Origin: Stappia taiwanensis
GTDB lineage: Bacteria; Pseudomonadota; Alphaproteobacteria; Rhizobiales; Stappiaceae
Length of the DNA: 64,000 nt
Direction of reading: 5' to 3'
Assembly: GCF_014635285.1 (NCBI RefSeq)
Contig: NZ_BMCR01000007.1
Coordinates: 62,001 to 126,000, forward strand
The notes under the pieces were generated by a model. It had not been told where the DNA came from and ran no database searches. It worked only from the letters and a program-made list of their open reading frames with translations. Of the stretch, positions 29,451 to 39,203 are shown piece by piece. The position numbers were made by a program, and so were the translations under genes. Positions within the stretch are counted from its first letter, which is position 1; each line of letters starts with the position of its first letter.

Positions 29451-32078
29451 ATGAGCGAAACGAAAAATCCCGGCGACAAGACAATCAGCGTTGAACGCAA
29501 GACGCTTGGACTGAAGCGGCCCGGCGTGGAGCAGGGCACCGTGCGTCAGAGCTTCTCGCATGGGCGCAGCAAGGCTGTCGTCGTCGAGAAGAAGAAGCGC
29601 CGGGTCGTCGTGCCGGGGCAGGAAGGCAAGCCGGAGGCGGAAGCGCCGGCTCCGCGCGCGCCCGCTCAGCAGCAGCGCGAGCGTCGCCCCGACATCGAAA
29701 AGGGCGGTTCGGTCAAGGCCGATACCGCAGCGGCGCGCCGTGCGGCCTCCGGCCAGCGGCCGCGTGGCGGCAATATTTTGCGCACGCTGACCAGCGAGGA
29801 AGCGGCCGCACGTCAGGCCGCCCTGCGCGAGGCGCAGCTGCGTGAGGTCGAGGACCGCAAGCGCCGCGAGGAAGAAGAACGCCGCCGCATCGCGGAAGAG
29901 GCCCGCCGCAAGGCCGAGGCCGAGGAGCGCGCCAAGCGCGAGGCCGAAGAGGCCGCCAAGCGGGCCGCCGAGGAGGCGGAACGTGCCAAGCGCGAGGCCG
30001 CGGAAGCGGCTGCCAAGCCGGCGCCGAAGCCCGCGCCGGCCAAGCCTGCGGCGACGCCCGCCCCGGCGCGCCGGCCCGAGGCGGCCGCACCTGCCGACGA
30101 AGGCGAGGCACGCAAGAGCCTGAAGGCGGTCAAGCGCCCGAAGGCGGCGCCGCCGGCCCGTACTCCGGCCCGCAGTGGCGACGACCGTCGCCGGTCCAAG
30201 CTGACCATTTCCTCGGCCACGGGGGATGGCGAGGGCCGGAGCCGTTCGCTCGCCTCGCTGCGCCGTCGCCGCGAGAAGGAAAAGCGCGCCGGCCAGCAGG
30301 TGGTGCGTGAGAAGATTTCGCGTGAAGTGGTACTGCCCGAGGCGATCACCATTCAGGACCTGGCGAACCGCATGGCGGAGCGCGCGGTGGATGTGATCAA
30401 GCTTCTGATGAAGCAGGGGCAGATGCTCAAGATCAACGACGTGATCGACGCCGATACGGCGGAGCTGATCGCCGAGGAGATGGGCCACACCGTCAAGCGC
30501 GTGTCCGAAGCCGATGTCGAGGACGGTCTGTTCTCCGACGAGGTGGAGGCGGATGAGCTGCTGCAGCCCCGTCCCCCGGTGGTCACCATCATGGGCCATG
30601 TCGATCACGGCAAGACCTCGTTGCTCGACGCGCTGCGCCGCTCCAACGTGGTGTCCGGCGAGTCCGGTGGCATCACCCAGCACATCGGCGCCTATCAGGT
30701 CGAGCAGGGCGGTCACAAGATCACCTTCATCGATACACCGGGCCACGCCGCCTTCACGCAGATGCGTGCCCGCGGCGCCAAGTCGACGGATATTGTCATT
30801 CTGGTGGTGGCTGCCGACGATGGCGTGATGCCGCAGACCCGGGAAGCGATCTCCCACGCCAAGGCGGCCGGTGTGCCGATGATCGTCGCGATCAACAAGA
30901 TGGACAAGCCGGCGGCCGATCCGACCCGGGTGCGCACCGAACTGCTCCAGGACGAGATCGTCGTGGAATCCATGGGCGGTGACGTGATCGAGGTCGAGGT
31001 CTCCGCGCTCAAGGGCACCAATCTCGACAAGCTGCTGGAGATGATCCTGCTGCAGGCCGAGGTGCTGGAGCTGAAGGCCAATCCGGATCGCACCGCCGAA
31101 GGCACCGTGATCGAGGCACAGCTCGACAAGGGCCGTGGCCCGGTGGCGACCGTGCTGGTGCAGAAGGGGACGCTCAAGGTTGGCGACATTCTGGTGGCCG
31201 GGTCCGAGTGGGGCCGCGTGCGCGCCATGCTCGACGAGAACAGCGAGCAGGTGAAGGAGGCGGGTCCCTCCAAGCCGGTCGAGGTTCTGGGCTTCCAGGG
31301 CACGCCGGAAGCCGGCGACATGGTGGCCGTGGTCGAGAACGAGGCCCGCGCCCGTGAGATCGTCGACTATCGCCAGCGTCAGAAGCGCGAGAAGGCAACC
31401 CTGCGGGACATCGGTTCGCGTGGCTCGCTCGAGCAGATGATGAACCGGCTGCAGGAAAACGGCGCCAAGGAAACGCCGCTGTTGATCAAGGGCGACGTGC
31501 AGGGCTCGGTCGAGGCAATCGCCGGCGCGCTGGAGGAACTGGGCACCGACGAGGTCAAGGCCCGGGTGCTGCATGCGGGCGTTGGCGGCATCACCGAGAG
31601 CGATGTCACCCTGGCCGCCGCCTCCAATGCGCCGATCATCGGCTTCAACGTGCGTGCCAACAAGCAGGCGCGGGAAGCCGCCGAACGCGAGGGCATCGAG
31701 ATCCGCTACTACAACATCATCTACAACCTGGTGGATGACGTGAAGGCGGCGATGTCGGGCCTCTTGTCGCCGGAACGGCGCGAGACCTTCCTCGGCAATG
31801 CGGAGATCCGCGAGATCTTCAACATTTCCAAGGTCGGCAAGGTCGCTGGCTGCCTGGTCACCGAGGGCATCGTGGAGCGCGGCGCGCAGGTGCGCCTGAT
31901 CCGCGACAATGTGGTGATCCACGAGGGCAAGCTCGGCACCCTGAAGCGCTTCAAGGACGAGGTGAAGGAAGTTCAGTCCGGTCAGGAATGCGGCATGAAC
32001 TTCGAGAACTATCAGGACATGCGTCCTGGCGACGTCATCGAGTGTTACCGGGTCGAGGAAGTGGCCCGCTCGCTCTAA
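29451..32078 (+). CDS. infB: Translation initiation factor IF-2
   Basis: An 875-residue IF-2. The long N-terminal region is rich in Ala, Lys, Glu and Arg and forms a predicted helix (about 130-200). The IF2_N domain follows, then the GTPase domain with G1 GHVDHGKT at residues 382-389, DTPGHAAF (G3) and NKMDKP (G4). Domains II-IV and the fMet-tRNA-binding C-terminus follow. The ATG at 29451 follows AAGG. It positions initiator tRNA on the ribosome. Confidence 0.97.
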   Translation: MSETKNPGDKTISVERKTLGLKRPGVEQGTVRQSFSHGRSKAVVVEKKKRRVVVPGQEGKPEAEAPAPRAPAQQQRERRPDIEKGGSVKADTAAARRAASGQRPRGGNILRTLTSEEAAARQAALREAQLREVEDRKRREEEERRRIAEEARRKAEAEERAKREAEEAAKRAAEEAERAKREAAEAAAKPAPKPAPAKPAATPAPARRPEAAAPADEGEARKSLKAVKRPKAAPPARTPARSGDDRRRSKLTISSATGDGEGRSRSLASLRRRREKEKRAGQQVVREKISREVVLPEAITIQDLANRMAERAVDVIKLLMKQGQMLKINDVIDADTAELIAEEMGHTVKRVSEADVEDGLFSDEVEADELLQPRPPVVTIMGHVDHGKTSLLDALRRSNVVSGESGGITQHIGAYQVEQGGHKITFIDTPGHAAFTQMRARGAKSTDIVILVVAADDGVMPQTREAISHAKAAGVPMIVAINKMDKPAADPTRVRTELLQDEIVVESMGGDVIEVEVSALKGTNLDKLLEMILLQAEVLELKANPDRTAEGTVIEAQLDKGRGPVATVLVQKGTLKVGDILVAGSEWGRVRAMLDENSEQVKEAGPSKPVEVLGFQGTPEAGDMVAVVENEARAREIVDYRQRQKREKATLRDIGSRGSLEQMMNRLQENGAKETPLLIKGDVQGSVEAIAGALEELGTDEVKARVLHAGVGGITESDVTLAAASNAPIIGFNVRANKQAREAAEREGIEIRYYNIIYNLVDDVKAAMSGLLSPERRETFLGNAEIREIFNISKVGKVAGCLVTEGIVERGAQVRLIRDNVVIHEGKLGTLKRFKDEVKEVQSGQECGMNFENYQDMRPGDVIECYRVEEVARSL

Positions 32079-32102
32079 GAGCCGCCGCGTGGCGAAATGG
32101 GG

Positions 32103-32131
32103 ACGCCGGTGGAGCTCATCCGCCGGCGTTT
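32103..32131 (+). terminator. Hairpin between infB and rbfA
   Basis: ACGCCGGTGG at 32103-32112 and CCGCCGGCGT at 32120-32129 (10 bp, one G-U) with loop AGCTCAT, then TTTGCC. Partial termination or an mRNA processing point is possible. Confidence 0.5.
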
Positions 32132-32174
32132 GCCTTTTCGCGAGCGTGTTGCGTGAAACTGTCTGGATCTGAAC

Positions 32175-32591
32175 ATGGCGCCAACGAACAGGCCGCAGGC
32201 CGGAATGCCGTCGCAACGTCAGTTGCGCGTGGGGGAACTGGTGCGCAAGGAGGTCTCCGACATCCTGTCGCGCGGCCATCTGGCCGATCCGGCGCTGGAG
32301 GGCGTGATCGTCAGCGTGCCCGAGGTGCGGATGACGCCGGACCTGCGTCTGGCCAGTTGCCTGGTCATGCCGCTTGGCGGACAGAACGCGGACAAGGTGG
32401 TGGATGCGCTGAACCGCAGCTCTCGCTTCATCCGCCGCGAATTGTCGCGGGGCTGGACGATGAAATACCTGCCGGACGTGCGGTTCGTGCTGGATACCCG
32501 GTTCGACGACGATGACCGCATCACGCAGTTGCTGAACCGGGACGATGTCCGCCGCGATACCGCCCACACCGACAGCGACGACGACGAGTAA
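32175..32591 (+). CDS. rbfA: Ribosome-binding factor A (RbfA)
   Basis: A 138-residue KH-fold protein with RQLRVGELVRKEVSDILSRG at the start and LSRGWTMKYLPDVRFVLD in the core. It assists late 30S maturation. A short acidic tail ends the protein. Its stop lies 4 bases before the truB start. Confidence 0.95.
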   Translation: MAPTNRPQAGMPSQRQLRVGELVRKEVSDILSRGHLADPALEGVIVSVPEVRMTPDLRLASCLVMPLGGQNADKVVDALNRSSRFIRRELSRGWTMKYLPDVRFVLDTRFDDDDRITQLLNRDDVRRDTAHTDSDDDE

Positions 32592-32595
32592 GCCG

Positions 32596-33570
32596 ATGAG
32601 CCGGCAGCGGAAGAAGCCGCGCAACCGCATCGACGGTTGGCTGGTGCTCGACAAGCCGGTCGGGCTCTCCTCCAACGATGCGCTGACGCGGATCAAGAAG
32701 ATTTTGCACCCGGAGAAAGTCGGCCACGCCGGCACGCTCGACCCGCTGGCCTCCGGCTGCCTGCCGCTGGCCTTTGGCGAGGCGACCAAGACCGTGCCCT
32801 TCGCCATGGACGGGCGCAAGGTCTACCGGTTCACCGTGCGCTGGGGCATCGAGACGGCGACCGACGACACCGAGGGCGAGACGGTCGCGGTCAGCGATGT
32901 GCGCCCGGAGCCGGACGACATCGCGGCGGTCTTGCCGGAGTTTACCGGCACCATCTCGCAGGTGCCGCCGAAATTCTCCGCGATCAAGGTGGAGGGCGCC
33001 CGCGCCTATGATCTGGCGCGCAGCGGCGAGGCGGTGGAGCTCGAAGCCCGTCCGGTCGACATCCATCGGCTGTGGCTGGTCGAGTGTCCGAGCGCCGACG
33101 AAGCGGTGTTCGAGGTCGAATGCGGCAAGGGCACCTATGTCCGGGCGCTGGCCCGGGACCTGGGGCGCCGGCTTGGCACCTGCGGCCATGTCACCGCGCT
33201 GCGCCGGCTCCTGGTGGGGCCCTTCGCGGAAGAGGACATGATTCCGCTGGAAACTCTGGAAGACTTGGGGCAATGTGCGCCCGGCATGGGCCTCGATGAG
33301 GCGCATGCATCTGTCATTTTGCCTGTAGCGACCGCGCTGGACGACATCCCGGCGCTGGCCGTCTCCCGGCAGGATGCCGCCCGCCTGAGAAATGGGCAGG
33401 GCGTTTTGCTACGCGGGCGGGACGCGCCGGCGTTCAAGGGTCTGGTCAGTGTCACCGCTCATGGCGAGTTGGTGGCGCTTGGCGAGATCGAACGCGGGGA
33501 ACTCCGGCCACGGCGTGTTTTCAATATCGCTCCGGTCATGACCGGGGCGACTGTCATCGAAAGGAACTGA
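32596..33570 (+). CDS. truB: tRNA pseudouridine-55 synthase TruB
   Basis: A 324-residue synthase with the catalytic aspartate in GHAGTLDPLASG and the GKGTYVRALARDLG motif. It makes pseudouridine 55 in the tRNA T-arm. The ATG at 32596 begins at the usual family N-terminus. Confidence 0.96.
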   Translation: MSRQRKKPRNRIDGWLVLDKPVGLSSNDALTRIKKILHPEKVGHAGTLDPLASGCLPLAFGEATKTVPFAMDGRKVYRFTVRWGIETATDDTEGETVAVSDVRPEPDDIAAVLPEFTGTISQVPPKFSAIKVEGARAYDLARSGEAVELEARPVDIHRLWLVECPSADEAVFEVECGKGTYVRALARDLGRRLGTCGHVTALRRLLVGPFAEEDMIPLETLEDLGQCAPGMGLDEAHASVILPVATALDDIPALAVSRQDAARLRNGQGVLLRGRDAPAFKGLVSVTAHGELVALGEIERGELRPRRVFNIAPVMTGATVIERN

Positions 33571-33573
33571 CCG

Positions 33574-33843
33574 ATGTCGATTACCGCAGAACGCAAGGCG
33601 GAACTGATCAAGGAATACGCGATCAAGGAAGGTGACACCGGCTCTGCCGACGTGCAGGTCGCCATTCTCACCGAGCGGATCGTCAACCTGACGGAACATT
33701 TCAAGGGCCATGGCAAGGACAACCACTCCCGCCGCGGCCTGTTGAAGATGGTGAGCCAGCGCCGGTCGCTTCTCGACTACCTGAAGAAGACCGACATGGA
33801 ACGCTACCAGAACCTGATCAAGCGGTTGGGTCTGCGCCGCTAA
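33574..33843 (+). CDS. rpsO: 30S ribosomal protein S15
   Basis: An 89-residue S15 of standard length, with [16 protein letters not shown] at the start, the central [21 protein letters not shown] and a C-terminal LGLRR. S15 binds 16S rRNA early in assembly. It follows truB by 3 bases and precedes pnp, as in most proteobacteria. Confidence 0.98.
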   Translation: MSITAERKAELIKEYAIKEGDTGSADVQVAILTERIVNLTEHFKGHGKDNHSRRGLLKMVSQRRSLLDYLKKTDMERYQNLIKRLGLRR

Positions 33844-33859
33844 CACGGCAATGCGAAGG

Positions 33860-33886
33860 CGCGGTGCCCAGTGGGCGCCGCGTTTT
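33860..33886 (+). terminator. Terminator between rpsO and pnp
   Basis: CGCGGTGCC at 33860-33868 pairs with GGCGCCGCG at 33874-33882 (one G-U) and TTTT follows. It resembles the rpsO-pnp arrangement in E. coli, where partial termination occurs after rpsO. Confidence 0.6.
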
Positions 33887-33930
33887 CAAATCCGGTCCCC
33901 CATGGACCCGGCAAGCAAATGACGGTCATG

Positions 33931-33997
33931 GGGCAGGATAGCAAGCGGCTTGGCCGACAGCGGAGCTTACCGTTCCGAACCGCTTGCTGTCTTGCCC
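33931..33997 (+). promoter_or_regulatory. Long pnp-leader stem-loop, candidate RNase III and PNPase autoregulation site
   Basis: The 18-base arm at 33931-33948 (GGGCAGGATAGCAAGCGG) pairs along its full length with 33980-33997 (CCGCTTGCTGTCTTGCCC), with only two G-U pairs. The 31-base loop contains a small CGG/CCG stem. It lies 115 bases before pnp. In E. coli, a long pnp-leader duplex is cut by RNase III and then degraded by PNPase, which represses pnp; the same device is inferred here. Confidence 0.65.
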
Positions 33998-34112
33998 GTG
34001 GCACGTCCCAGGAAGGGCCGGCGCGGCAGAGTGCCTGTGCCGGGCCTTCAAAGACCGCGCCGCGCCGCCTCGTTTCGGAGGTGGACGGGCGACTGAACGC
34101 TAGGAAAGAAAT

Positions 34113-36230
34113 ATGTTCGATATTCATCGTGTAGAGGTCGAGTGGGCCGGACGCCCGCTGACGCTGGAAACCGGCAAGATCGCCCGTCAGGCCGACGGCG
34201 CCGTGCTGGCCACCTACGGCGAGACCAAGGTGCTGGCGACCGTGGTCGCCGCCAAGGCCCCCAAGCCGGGTCAGGACTTTTTCCCGCTGACCGTGAACTA
34301 CCAGGAAAAGGCGTTCGCCGCCGGCAAGATCCCCGGTGGCTTCTTCAAGCGCGAGGGCCGTCCCTCCGAGCATGAGACGCTGACCTCGCGCCTGATCGAC
34401 CGGCCGATCCGTCCGCTGTTCGTCGACGGCTTCAAGTGCGACACCCAGGTGGTGATCACCGTCCTGTCCCATGACATGGAAAACGCGCCGGACATGCTGG
34501 CCATGGTCGCGGCTTCCGCGGCTCTGACCATCTCCGGCATCCCCTTCATGGGCCCGATCGGCGGCGCTCGCGTCGGCTACATCAACGGCGAGTATGTGCT
34601 CAACCCGCTGATCGACGACATGCCGGAATCCTCGCTCGACCTGATCGTGGCGGGCACCGGCGACGCCGTGCTGATGGTCGAGTCCGAAGCCAAGGAGCTG
34701 ACCGAGGAGCTGATGCTCGGTGCGGTGATGTTCGGCTTCAAGGGCTTCCAGCCGGTGATCGACGCCATCGTCAAGCTGGCCGAGACCGCCGCGCGCGAGC
34801 CGCGCGAGCTGAACCTGCCGGATCATTCCGAGCTGGCGGCCCGGGTCAAGGCGCTTGCCGCCGAGGAACTGACCGCCGCCTATGCGATCCGCGAGAAGAC
34901 CGAGCGCAAGAACGCGGTCGATGCGGTCAAGGCCAAGGTGATCGAGACCCTCACCGCCGAAGCCGGCGAGGAGGGCATCGACACGGTGGTGGTCGGCGGC
35001 CTGTTCAAGGAAGCCGAAGCAGCGATCGTCCGCGGCGCGATCCTCGACAACGGCCAGCGGATCGACGGGCGTGACCTGAAGACCGTGCGTCCGATCGTCT
35101 CCGAAGCCGGCATCCTGCCGCGCGCACACGGGTCGGCGCTGTTCACCCGCGGCGAAACCCAGGCGCTGGTCGTGGCGACCCTCGGCACCAACGACGACGA
35201 GCAGTTCGTCGATGCGCTGGAGGGGACCTACAAGTCGACCTTCATGCTGCACTACAACTTCCCGCCGTATTCGGTCGGCGAGACCGGTCGCATGGGCTCG
35301 CCCGGCCGTCGCGAGATCGGCCATGGCAAGCTGGCCTGGCGGGCGGTCCATCCGCTGCTGCCGCCGCACCACGAGTTTCCGTACACGCTGCGCGTGGTGT
35401 CCGAGGTCACCGAATCCAACGGCTCCTCGTCGATGGCAACGGTCTGCGGCACCTCGCTGGCCCTGATGGATGCCGGCGTTCCGCTGAAGGCTCCGGTGGC
35501 GGGTATCGCCATGGGACTGATCAAGGAAGACGACCGCTTCGCCGTCCTGTCCGACATTCTCGGTGACGAGGATCATCTCGGCGACATGGACTTCAAGGTG
35601 GCCGGCACCGCCGAAGGCGTGACCTCCCTGCAGATGGACATCAAGATCGATGGCATCACCGAGGAGATCATGAAGGTGGCGCTGGAGCAGGCCCGCGACG
35701 GCCGCATTCACATCCTTGGCGAGATGAGCTCGGCGCTTTCCGAAGCGCGTGCCGAACTGGGCGAGCACGCTCCGCGCATCGAGGTGATGAAGATCCCGGT
35801 CGACAAGATCCGTGAAGTGATCGGGTCGGGCGGCAAGGTGATCCGCGAGATCGTCGAGAAGACCGGTGCCAAGGTCAACATCGAGGACGACGGCACCGTC
35901 AAGATCGCGTCCGCCGACGGCAAGGCGATCAAGGCCGCCGTCAACTGGATCAACTCGATCGCGGCAGAGCCCGAGGTCGGCGTGATTTACGAAGGCCGGG
36001 TTGTGAAGACCGTCGATTTCGGCGCCTTCGTCAACTTCTTCGGCGCCAAGGACGGTCTGGTCCACATCTCGCAGCTCGCACCGCAGAAGGTTGCCAAGAC
36101 CACCGATGTGGTCAAGGAAGGCGACAAGGTCTGGGTCAAGCTGATGGGCTTCGACGAGCGCGGCAAGGTTCGCCTGTCGATGAAGGTGGTCGATCAGGAG
36201 ACCGGCAAGGACGTCGCCGCCGACGCGTAA
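34113..36230 (+). CDS. pnp: Polyribonucleotide nucleotidyltransferase (PNPase)
   Basis: A 705-residue PNPase: RNase PH domain 1 (1-145), a helical domain, RNase PH domain 2 (about 310-545, with [14 protein letters not shown]), a KH domain (about 555-615, [11 protein letters not shown]) and an S1 domain (about 620-690). It degrades RNA 3' to 5' by phosphorolysis and is a degradosome component. The ATG at 34113 has AGGAAAG upstream. Confidence 0.98.
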   Translation: MFDIHRVEVEWAGRPLTLETGKIARQADGAVLATYGETKVLATVVAAKAPKPGQDFFPLTVNYQEKAFAAGKIPGGFFKREGRPSEHETLTSRLIDRPIRPLFVDGFKCDTQVVITVLSHDMENAPDMLAMVAASAALTISGIPFMGPIGGARVGYINGEYVLNPLIDDMPESSLDLIVAGTGDAVLMVESEAKELTEELMLGAVMFGFKGFQPVIDAIVKLAETAAREPRELNLPDHSELAARVKALAAEELTAAYAIREKTERKNAVDAVKAKVIETLTAEAGEEGIDTVVVGGLFKEAEAAIVRGAILDNGQRIDGRDLKTVRPIVSEAGILPRAHGSALFTRGETQALVVATLGTNDDEQFVDALEGTYKSTFMLHYNFPPYSVGETGRMGSPGRREIGHGKLAWRAVHPLLPPHHEFPYTLRVVSEVTESNGSSSMATVCGTSLALMDAGVPLKAPVAGIAMGLIKEDDRFAVLSDILGDEDHLGDMDFKVAGTAEGVTSLQMDIKIDGITEEIMKVALEQARDGRIHILGEMSSALSEARAELGEHAPRIEVMKIPVDKIREVIGSGGKVIREIVEKTGAKVNIEDDGTVKIASADGKAIKAAVNWINSIAAEPEVGVIYEGRVVKTVDFGAFVNFFGAKDGLVHISQLAPQKVAKTTDVVKEGDKVWVKLMGFDERGKVRLSMKVVDQETGKDVAADA

Positions 36231-36303
36231 TTCCAGGCTCGGCACGGGGCGGCGCGGGTTATCCTCCGCGCCTTTCCGGATGCCGGCAGGACGCGACAAG
36301 AAC

Positions 36304-36336
36304 AAGGGCCGGGGACGCCAATCCCCGGCCCTTCTT
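36304..36336. terminator. Bidirectional terminator between pnp and the GGDEF-EAL gene
   Basis: AAGGGCCGGGGA at 36304-36315 and TCCCCGGCCCTT at 36322-36333 form a perfect 12-bp stem with loop CGCCAA. T-rich sequence follows on the plus strand (CTTCTT), and on the minus strand the stem runs into TGTTCTTG. It suits the two convergent genes. Confidence 0.75.
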
Positions 36337-36446
36337 CATGGATCACAGAGCATTCTGAGCAACGTCTTCCCGGACGCTACCAGGCGGCGGACAGGCCCTT
36401 TCGCCCTTCGCTCGCACCCACCCCTTGCCGGTTTCGAAACCGCTCC

Positions 36447-39203
36447 TCAGGCGGCCCCTACATGAAGCCGACCGGCATGGTCGGGCTGGTCCAGATAGGC
36501 AAGAAAATCGGCCTCCGGCATTGGCCGGCCGAGGTGATAGCCCTGGATCTGGCGGCAGCCGAGCGCCAGCAGGGTCTGGCACTGGCCTTGCGTTTCGGCG
36601 CCTTCGGCGATGACATTGATGCCGAGGCTGGCGGCCATGGCAATAATCGCTTTCACCAGCGCCCGGTTTTCCGGGTCGGTTTCCAGATCCCGAACGAAGG
36701 ACTGGTCAATCTTCAGGGTGTCGATCGGGAAGCGCTTGAGGTTGCTCAGCGAGGAATACCCGGTGCCGAAGTCATCGAGCGACAGGCGCACGCCGAGATC
36801 GCGAATGGCGTTCAGCGTCTCGATCGGGCTGGCCCCGGTCTCGTCGAACATGACGCTCTCGGTGATTTCCAGATGTAGGCAGCGGGCGGGCATTCGGGTG
36901 CGTTTCAGGGTACCGCGCACCATGTCGACGAAGGTTTCATCCCTGCATTGGCGCGGAGAGACATTGACGCTGATTACCGGCAGCGACAGTCCCTTTTGCG
37001 CGCAGGCGCGCTGAAAGCGGCAGGCTTCCTCCAGAACCCAGGCGCCCAGCGGGACGATCAGGCCAGTGTCTTCGGCGATCGGGATGAAGTCCGCCGGCGG
37101 GATCGGCCCCTTTTCCGGATGGTTCCAGCGGACCAGCGCCTCGCAGCCGATCACGTGACCTTTGGCGACATCGACGAAGGGCTGGTAATGCAGGCGCAGC
37201 TCCTGGGTCTCCAGCGCCCGGCGCAGGGAGCTTTCGATCTCCATGGAACGGGCCAGATGGTCGTTCATGCTGGAGGAGAAAAAGCGCAGCTTGTTCCCGC
37301 CCTCCGCCTTGGCGTGATACATCGCCGTGTCGGCTTGGCGCAGCAGCACCTCGTCATCGTCGCCATCGTCCGGCGACACGGTGATGCCGATGCTGGCGGT
37401 GGAAAATACCTCGGTGTTGCCATTGACCATCACCGGGCGGGCGAGCTGTTCGAGAATGTGCGCCGATTGCGTTTCGATTTCCCAGACATTGCGAGCATTG
37501 GCGAGGATGATGGCGAATTCGTCGCCGCCCAGCCGCGCGACCGTATCGTGATCGTCGAGCACGCAACTGATCCGTTCGGCCGCAGCCTTGATCAGCATGT
37601 CGCCAGCGCTGTGACCAAGGCTGTCATTGATGTTCTTGAAACGGTCGAGGTCAACGAACAGCAGGGCGAAAACGCCACCGTTCCACTGGGTCCGGGCAAT
37701 CGACTGCAGCAGCCTGTCGCGAAACAGGGTGCGGTTCGGCAAGCCGGTGAGCATGTCGAAATTCGCTTGCCGGATGATCAGCTCTTCCTGCCGCTTGCGT
37801 TCGGAAATGTCGGTGATGGTGACGTAATGGGCGTCGCGGTCATCCCAGCGGGCGGGGCGCACATGCAACTCGATCCAGAGCCGCTCGCCGGTCTTGCTCA
37901 GGCCCTTGGCCTCGAACACGCCGGGCGCCGAGGCGCCCTGTTTTCGGGCGCGCAGATAGGATTTCATCCGGTCGTGCTCTTCCGGCGCAACGAGCGCCAG
38001 AACGCCGCGCGAGACAAGGTCTGCCCGGTCGGACGGGGTATAGCCGAGGATGTTCAGCAGTGACCTGTTGAGGTAAAGGACTTCCAGGTCGGCGTGAATG
38101 CAAACCCCCTGGAAGGAGCCGTCGATCAACTCACGGAACTGCCGGTCCGTATCCCGCAGATCGGTGAAGGCGTGCTCCAGATTGCGGCCGAGATCGTTGA
38201 ACTCCTTCACCGCGCCGGGGTGATAGGTGAGATCAGAGCTGTCCCGGCGAATGCGCGAGGCATAGGCAAGCAGACGCTGCAGCGCGGGGCTGGTAAAGCG
38301 ATGCAGCACATAGGCGGCGACCAGCGCGGCGGCGAGGATGTAAAGCAAGAATGGGCCGAACAGCTCCACATAGGTGGAGCGAATGTTCTCGATCGCCTCG
38401 CTCGGGCGCTCGGTGACCACGTAGAGAGGGTGGCCGTGCCGGTCGACCTTCAGTTCGCTGCGGACCAGAAGCTGGTCTCCGGTCAGCATATGAGCATCTT
38501 CGGTCAGGGTCGCACGGGTGTCCGGATCGAGGGGAGACGAGCCCAGATGGCCGACGCTGGCGATGGCGGTGGTGTCGTGAAACAGGGCAAGGCTGTCGGT
38601 CTCAAGGGCGCGGGACAGCTCGCCCAGCAACGCGATGGTGTCATTGAGGACAAAACCGCCGACCAGGTGACCCAGCACCTTGCCGCTGCGCTCATCCACC
38701 ACCGGGATGGCTTCGGCGGCGACCAGGGTGCCATCGGGGCGTGTTTCGTCGGCCAGGATCATCCAGCTGCCGAGCGGCAGTGATTTGCGCCGGTCCGCCG
38801 GCAACACGCGGTGAAGGTCGAAGATCGAGAAGCTGGCATCTGCCCAGTCCGGTGCCTCCGGCCGGTCGAGCAGCAGCATCTCGAATTGCGCCCCCAGGGG
38901 AGTGTCTGTCGCGGTGCCGAGAATGCGGGTTGCGGCCGCCTTGTCGCCGATCCGCAGCGCCTGTTTCAGTTTGGTATCCTTCGACAGGGCCCGGAGGTAG
39001 GTGTCGAGGCGGGAGAGATTTTGCTCGAATACCAGCCGGGCGAGGGTCTGTTCGCGCTTGGCGAAGCGCTCCAGCTCGTGATCGACAATGGCGAGGCTGC
39101 CGACATAGCTGATGGAAAACAGCGCGGCCGAGGTCGCCAGCAGAGCTACCAGAAACAGGCCGAGCACAAACCGGTTGAAGCTGAAGTCGCGCCTGTCTTT
39201 CAT
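36447..39203 (-). CDS. Membrane c-di-GMP enzyme: LuxQ-like periplasmic domain, PAS, GGDEF and EAL
   Basis: A 918-residue protein. TM1 (about 12-34) and TM2 (about 281-301) enclose a periplasmic domain that resembles that of Vibrio LuxQ: VVDERSGKVLGHLVGGFVLND near residues 168-188 aligns with the LuxQ segment VPILDPSTGEVLGF. After TM2 come a linker with EFNDLGRNLEHAFTDL, a PAS domain (355-470), GGDEF (480-640; intact GGDEF at 559-563) and EAL (655-905). The EAL residues E688, N747, E779, D809-D810 and K831 are all present. The RxxD inhibitory site is absent (DDHD at 550-553). Both activities could be live. Its start overlaps the stop of the luxP gene by four bases, so it is the likely receptor partner of LuxP. 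The LuxQ kinase and receiver domains are absent. Confidence 0.92.
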   Translation of the reverse strand: MKDRRDFSFNRFVLGLFLVALLATSAALFSISYVGSLAIVDHELERFAKREQTLARLVFEQNLSRLDTYLRALSKDTKLKQALRIGDKAAATRILGTATDTPLGAQFEMLLLDRPEAPDWADASFSIFDLHRVLPADRRKSLPLGSWMILADETRPDGTLVAAEAIPVVDERSGKVLGHLVGGFVLNDTIALLGELSRALETDSLALFHDTTAIASVGHLGSSPLDPDTRATLTEDAHMLTGDQLLVRSELKVDRHGHPLYVVTERPSEAIENIRSTYVELFGPFLLYILAAALVAAYVLHRFTSPALQRLLAYASRIRRDSSDLTYHPGAVKEFNDLGRNLEHAFTDLRDTDRQFRELIDGSFQGVCIHADLEVLYLNRSLLNILGYTPSDRADLVSRGVLALVAPEEHDRMKSYLRARKQGASAPGVFEAKGLSKTGERLWIELHVRPARWDDRDAHYVTITDISERKRQEELIIRQANFDMLTGLPNRTLFRDRLLQSIARTQWNGGVFALLFVDLDRFKNINDSLGHSAGDMLIKAAAERISCVLDDHDTVARLGGDEFAIILANARNVWEIETQSAHILEQLARPVMVNGNTEVFSTASIGITVSPDDGDDDEVLLRQADTAMYHAKAEGGNKLRFFSSSMNDHLARSMEIESSLRRALETQELRLHYQPFVDVAKGHVIGCEALVRWNHPEKGPIPPADFIPIAEDTGLIVPLGAWVLEEACRFQRACAQKGLSLPVISVNVSPRQCRDETFVDMVRGTLKRTRMPARCLHLEITESVMFDETGASPIETLNAIRDLGVRLSLDDFGTGYSSLSNLKRFPIDTLKIDQSFVRDLETDPENRALVKAIIAMAASLGINVIAEGAETQGQCQTLLALGCRQIQGYHLGRPMPEADFLAYLDQPDHAGRLHVGAA

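Noticed and set aside
29199-32819. 1206-codon minus-strand open frame opposite infB
   Set aside because: Low-complexity His/Leu/Asp-rich antisense of IF-2 with no family match.
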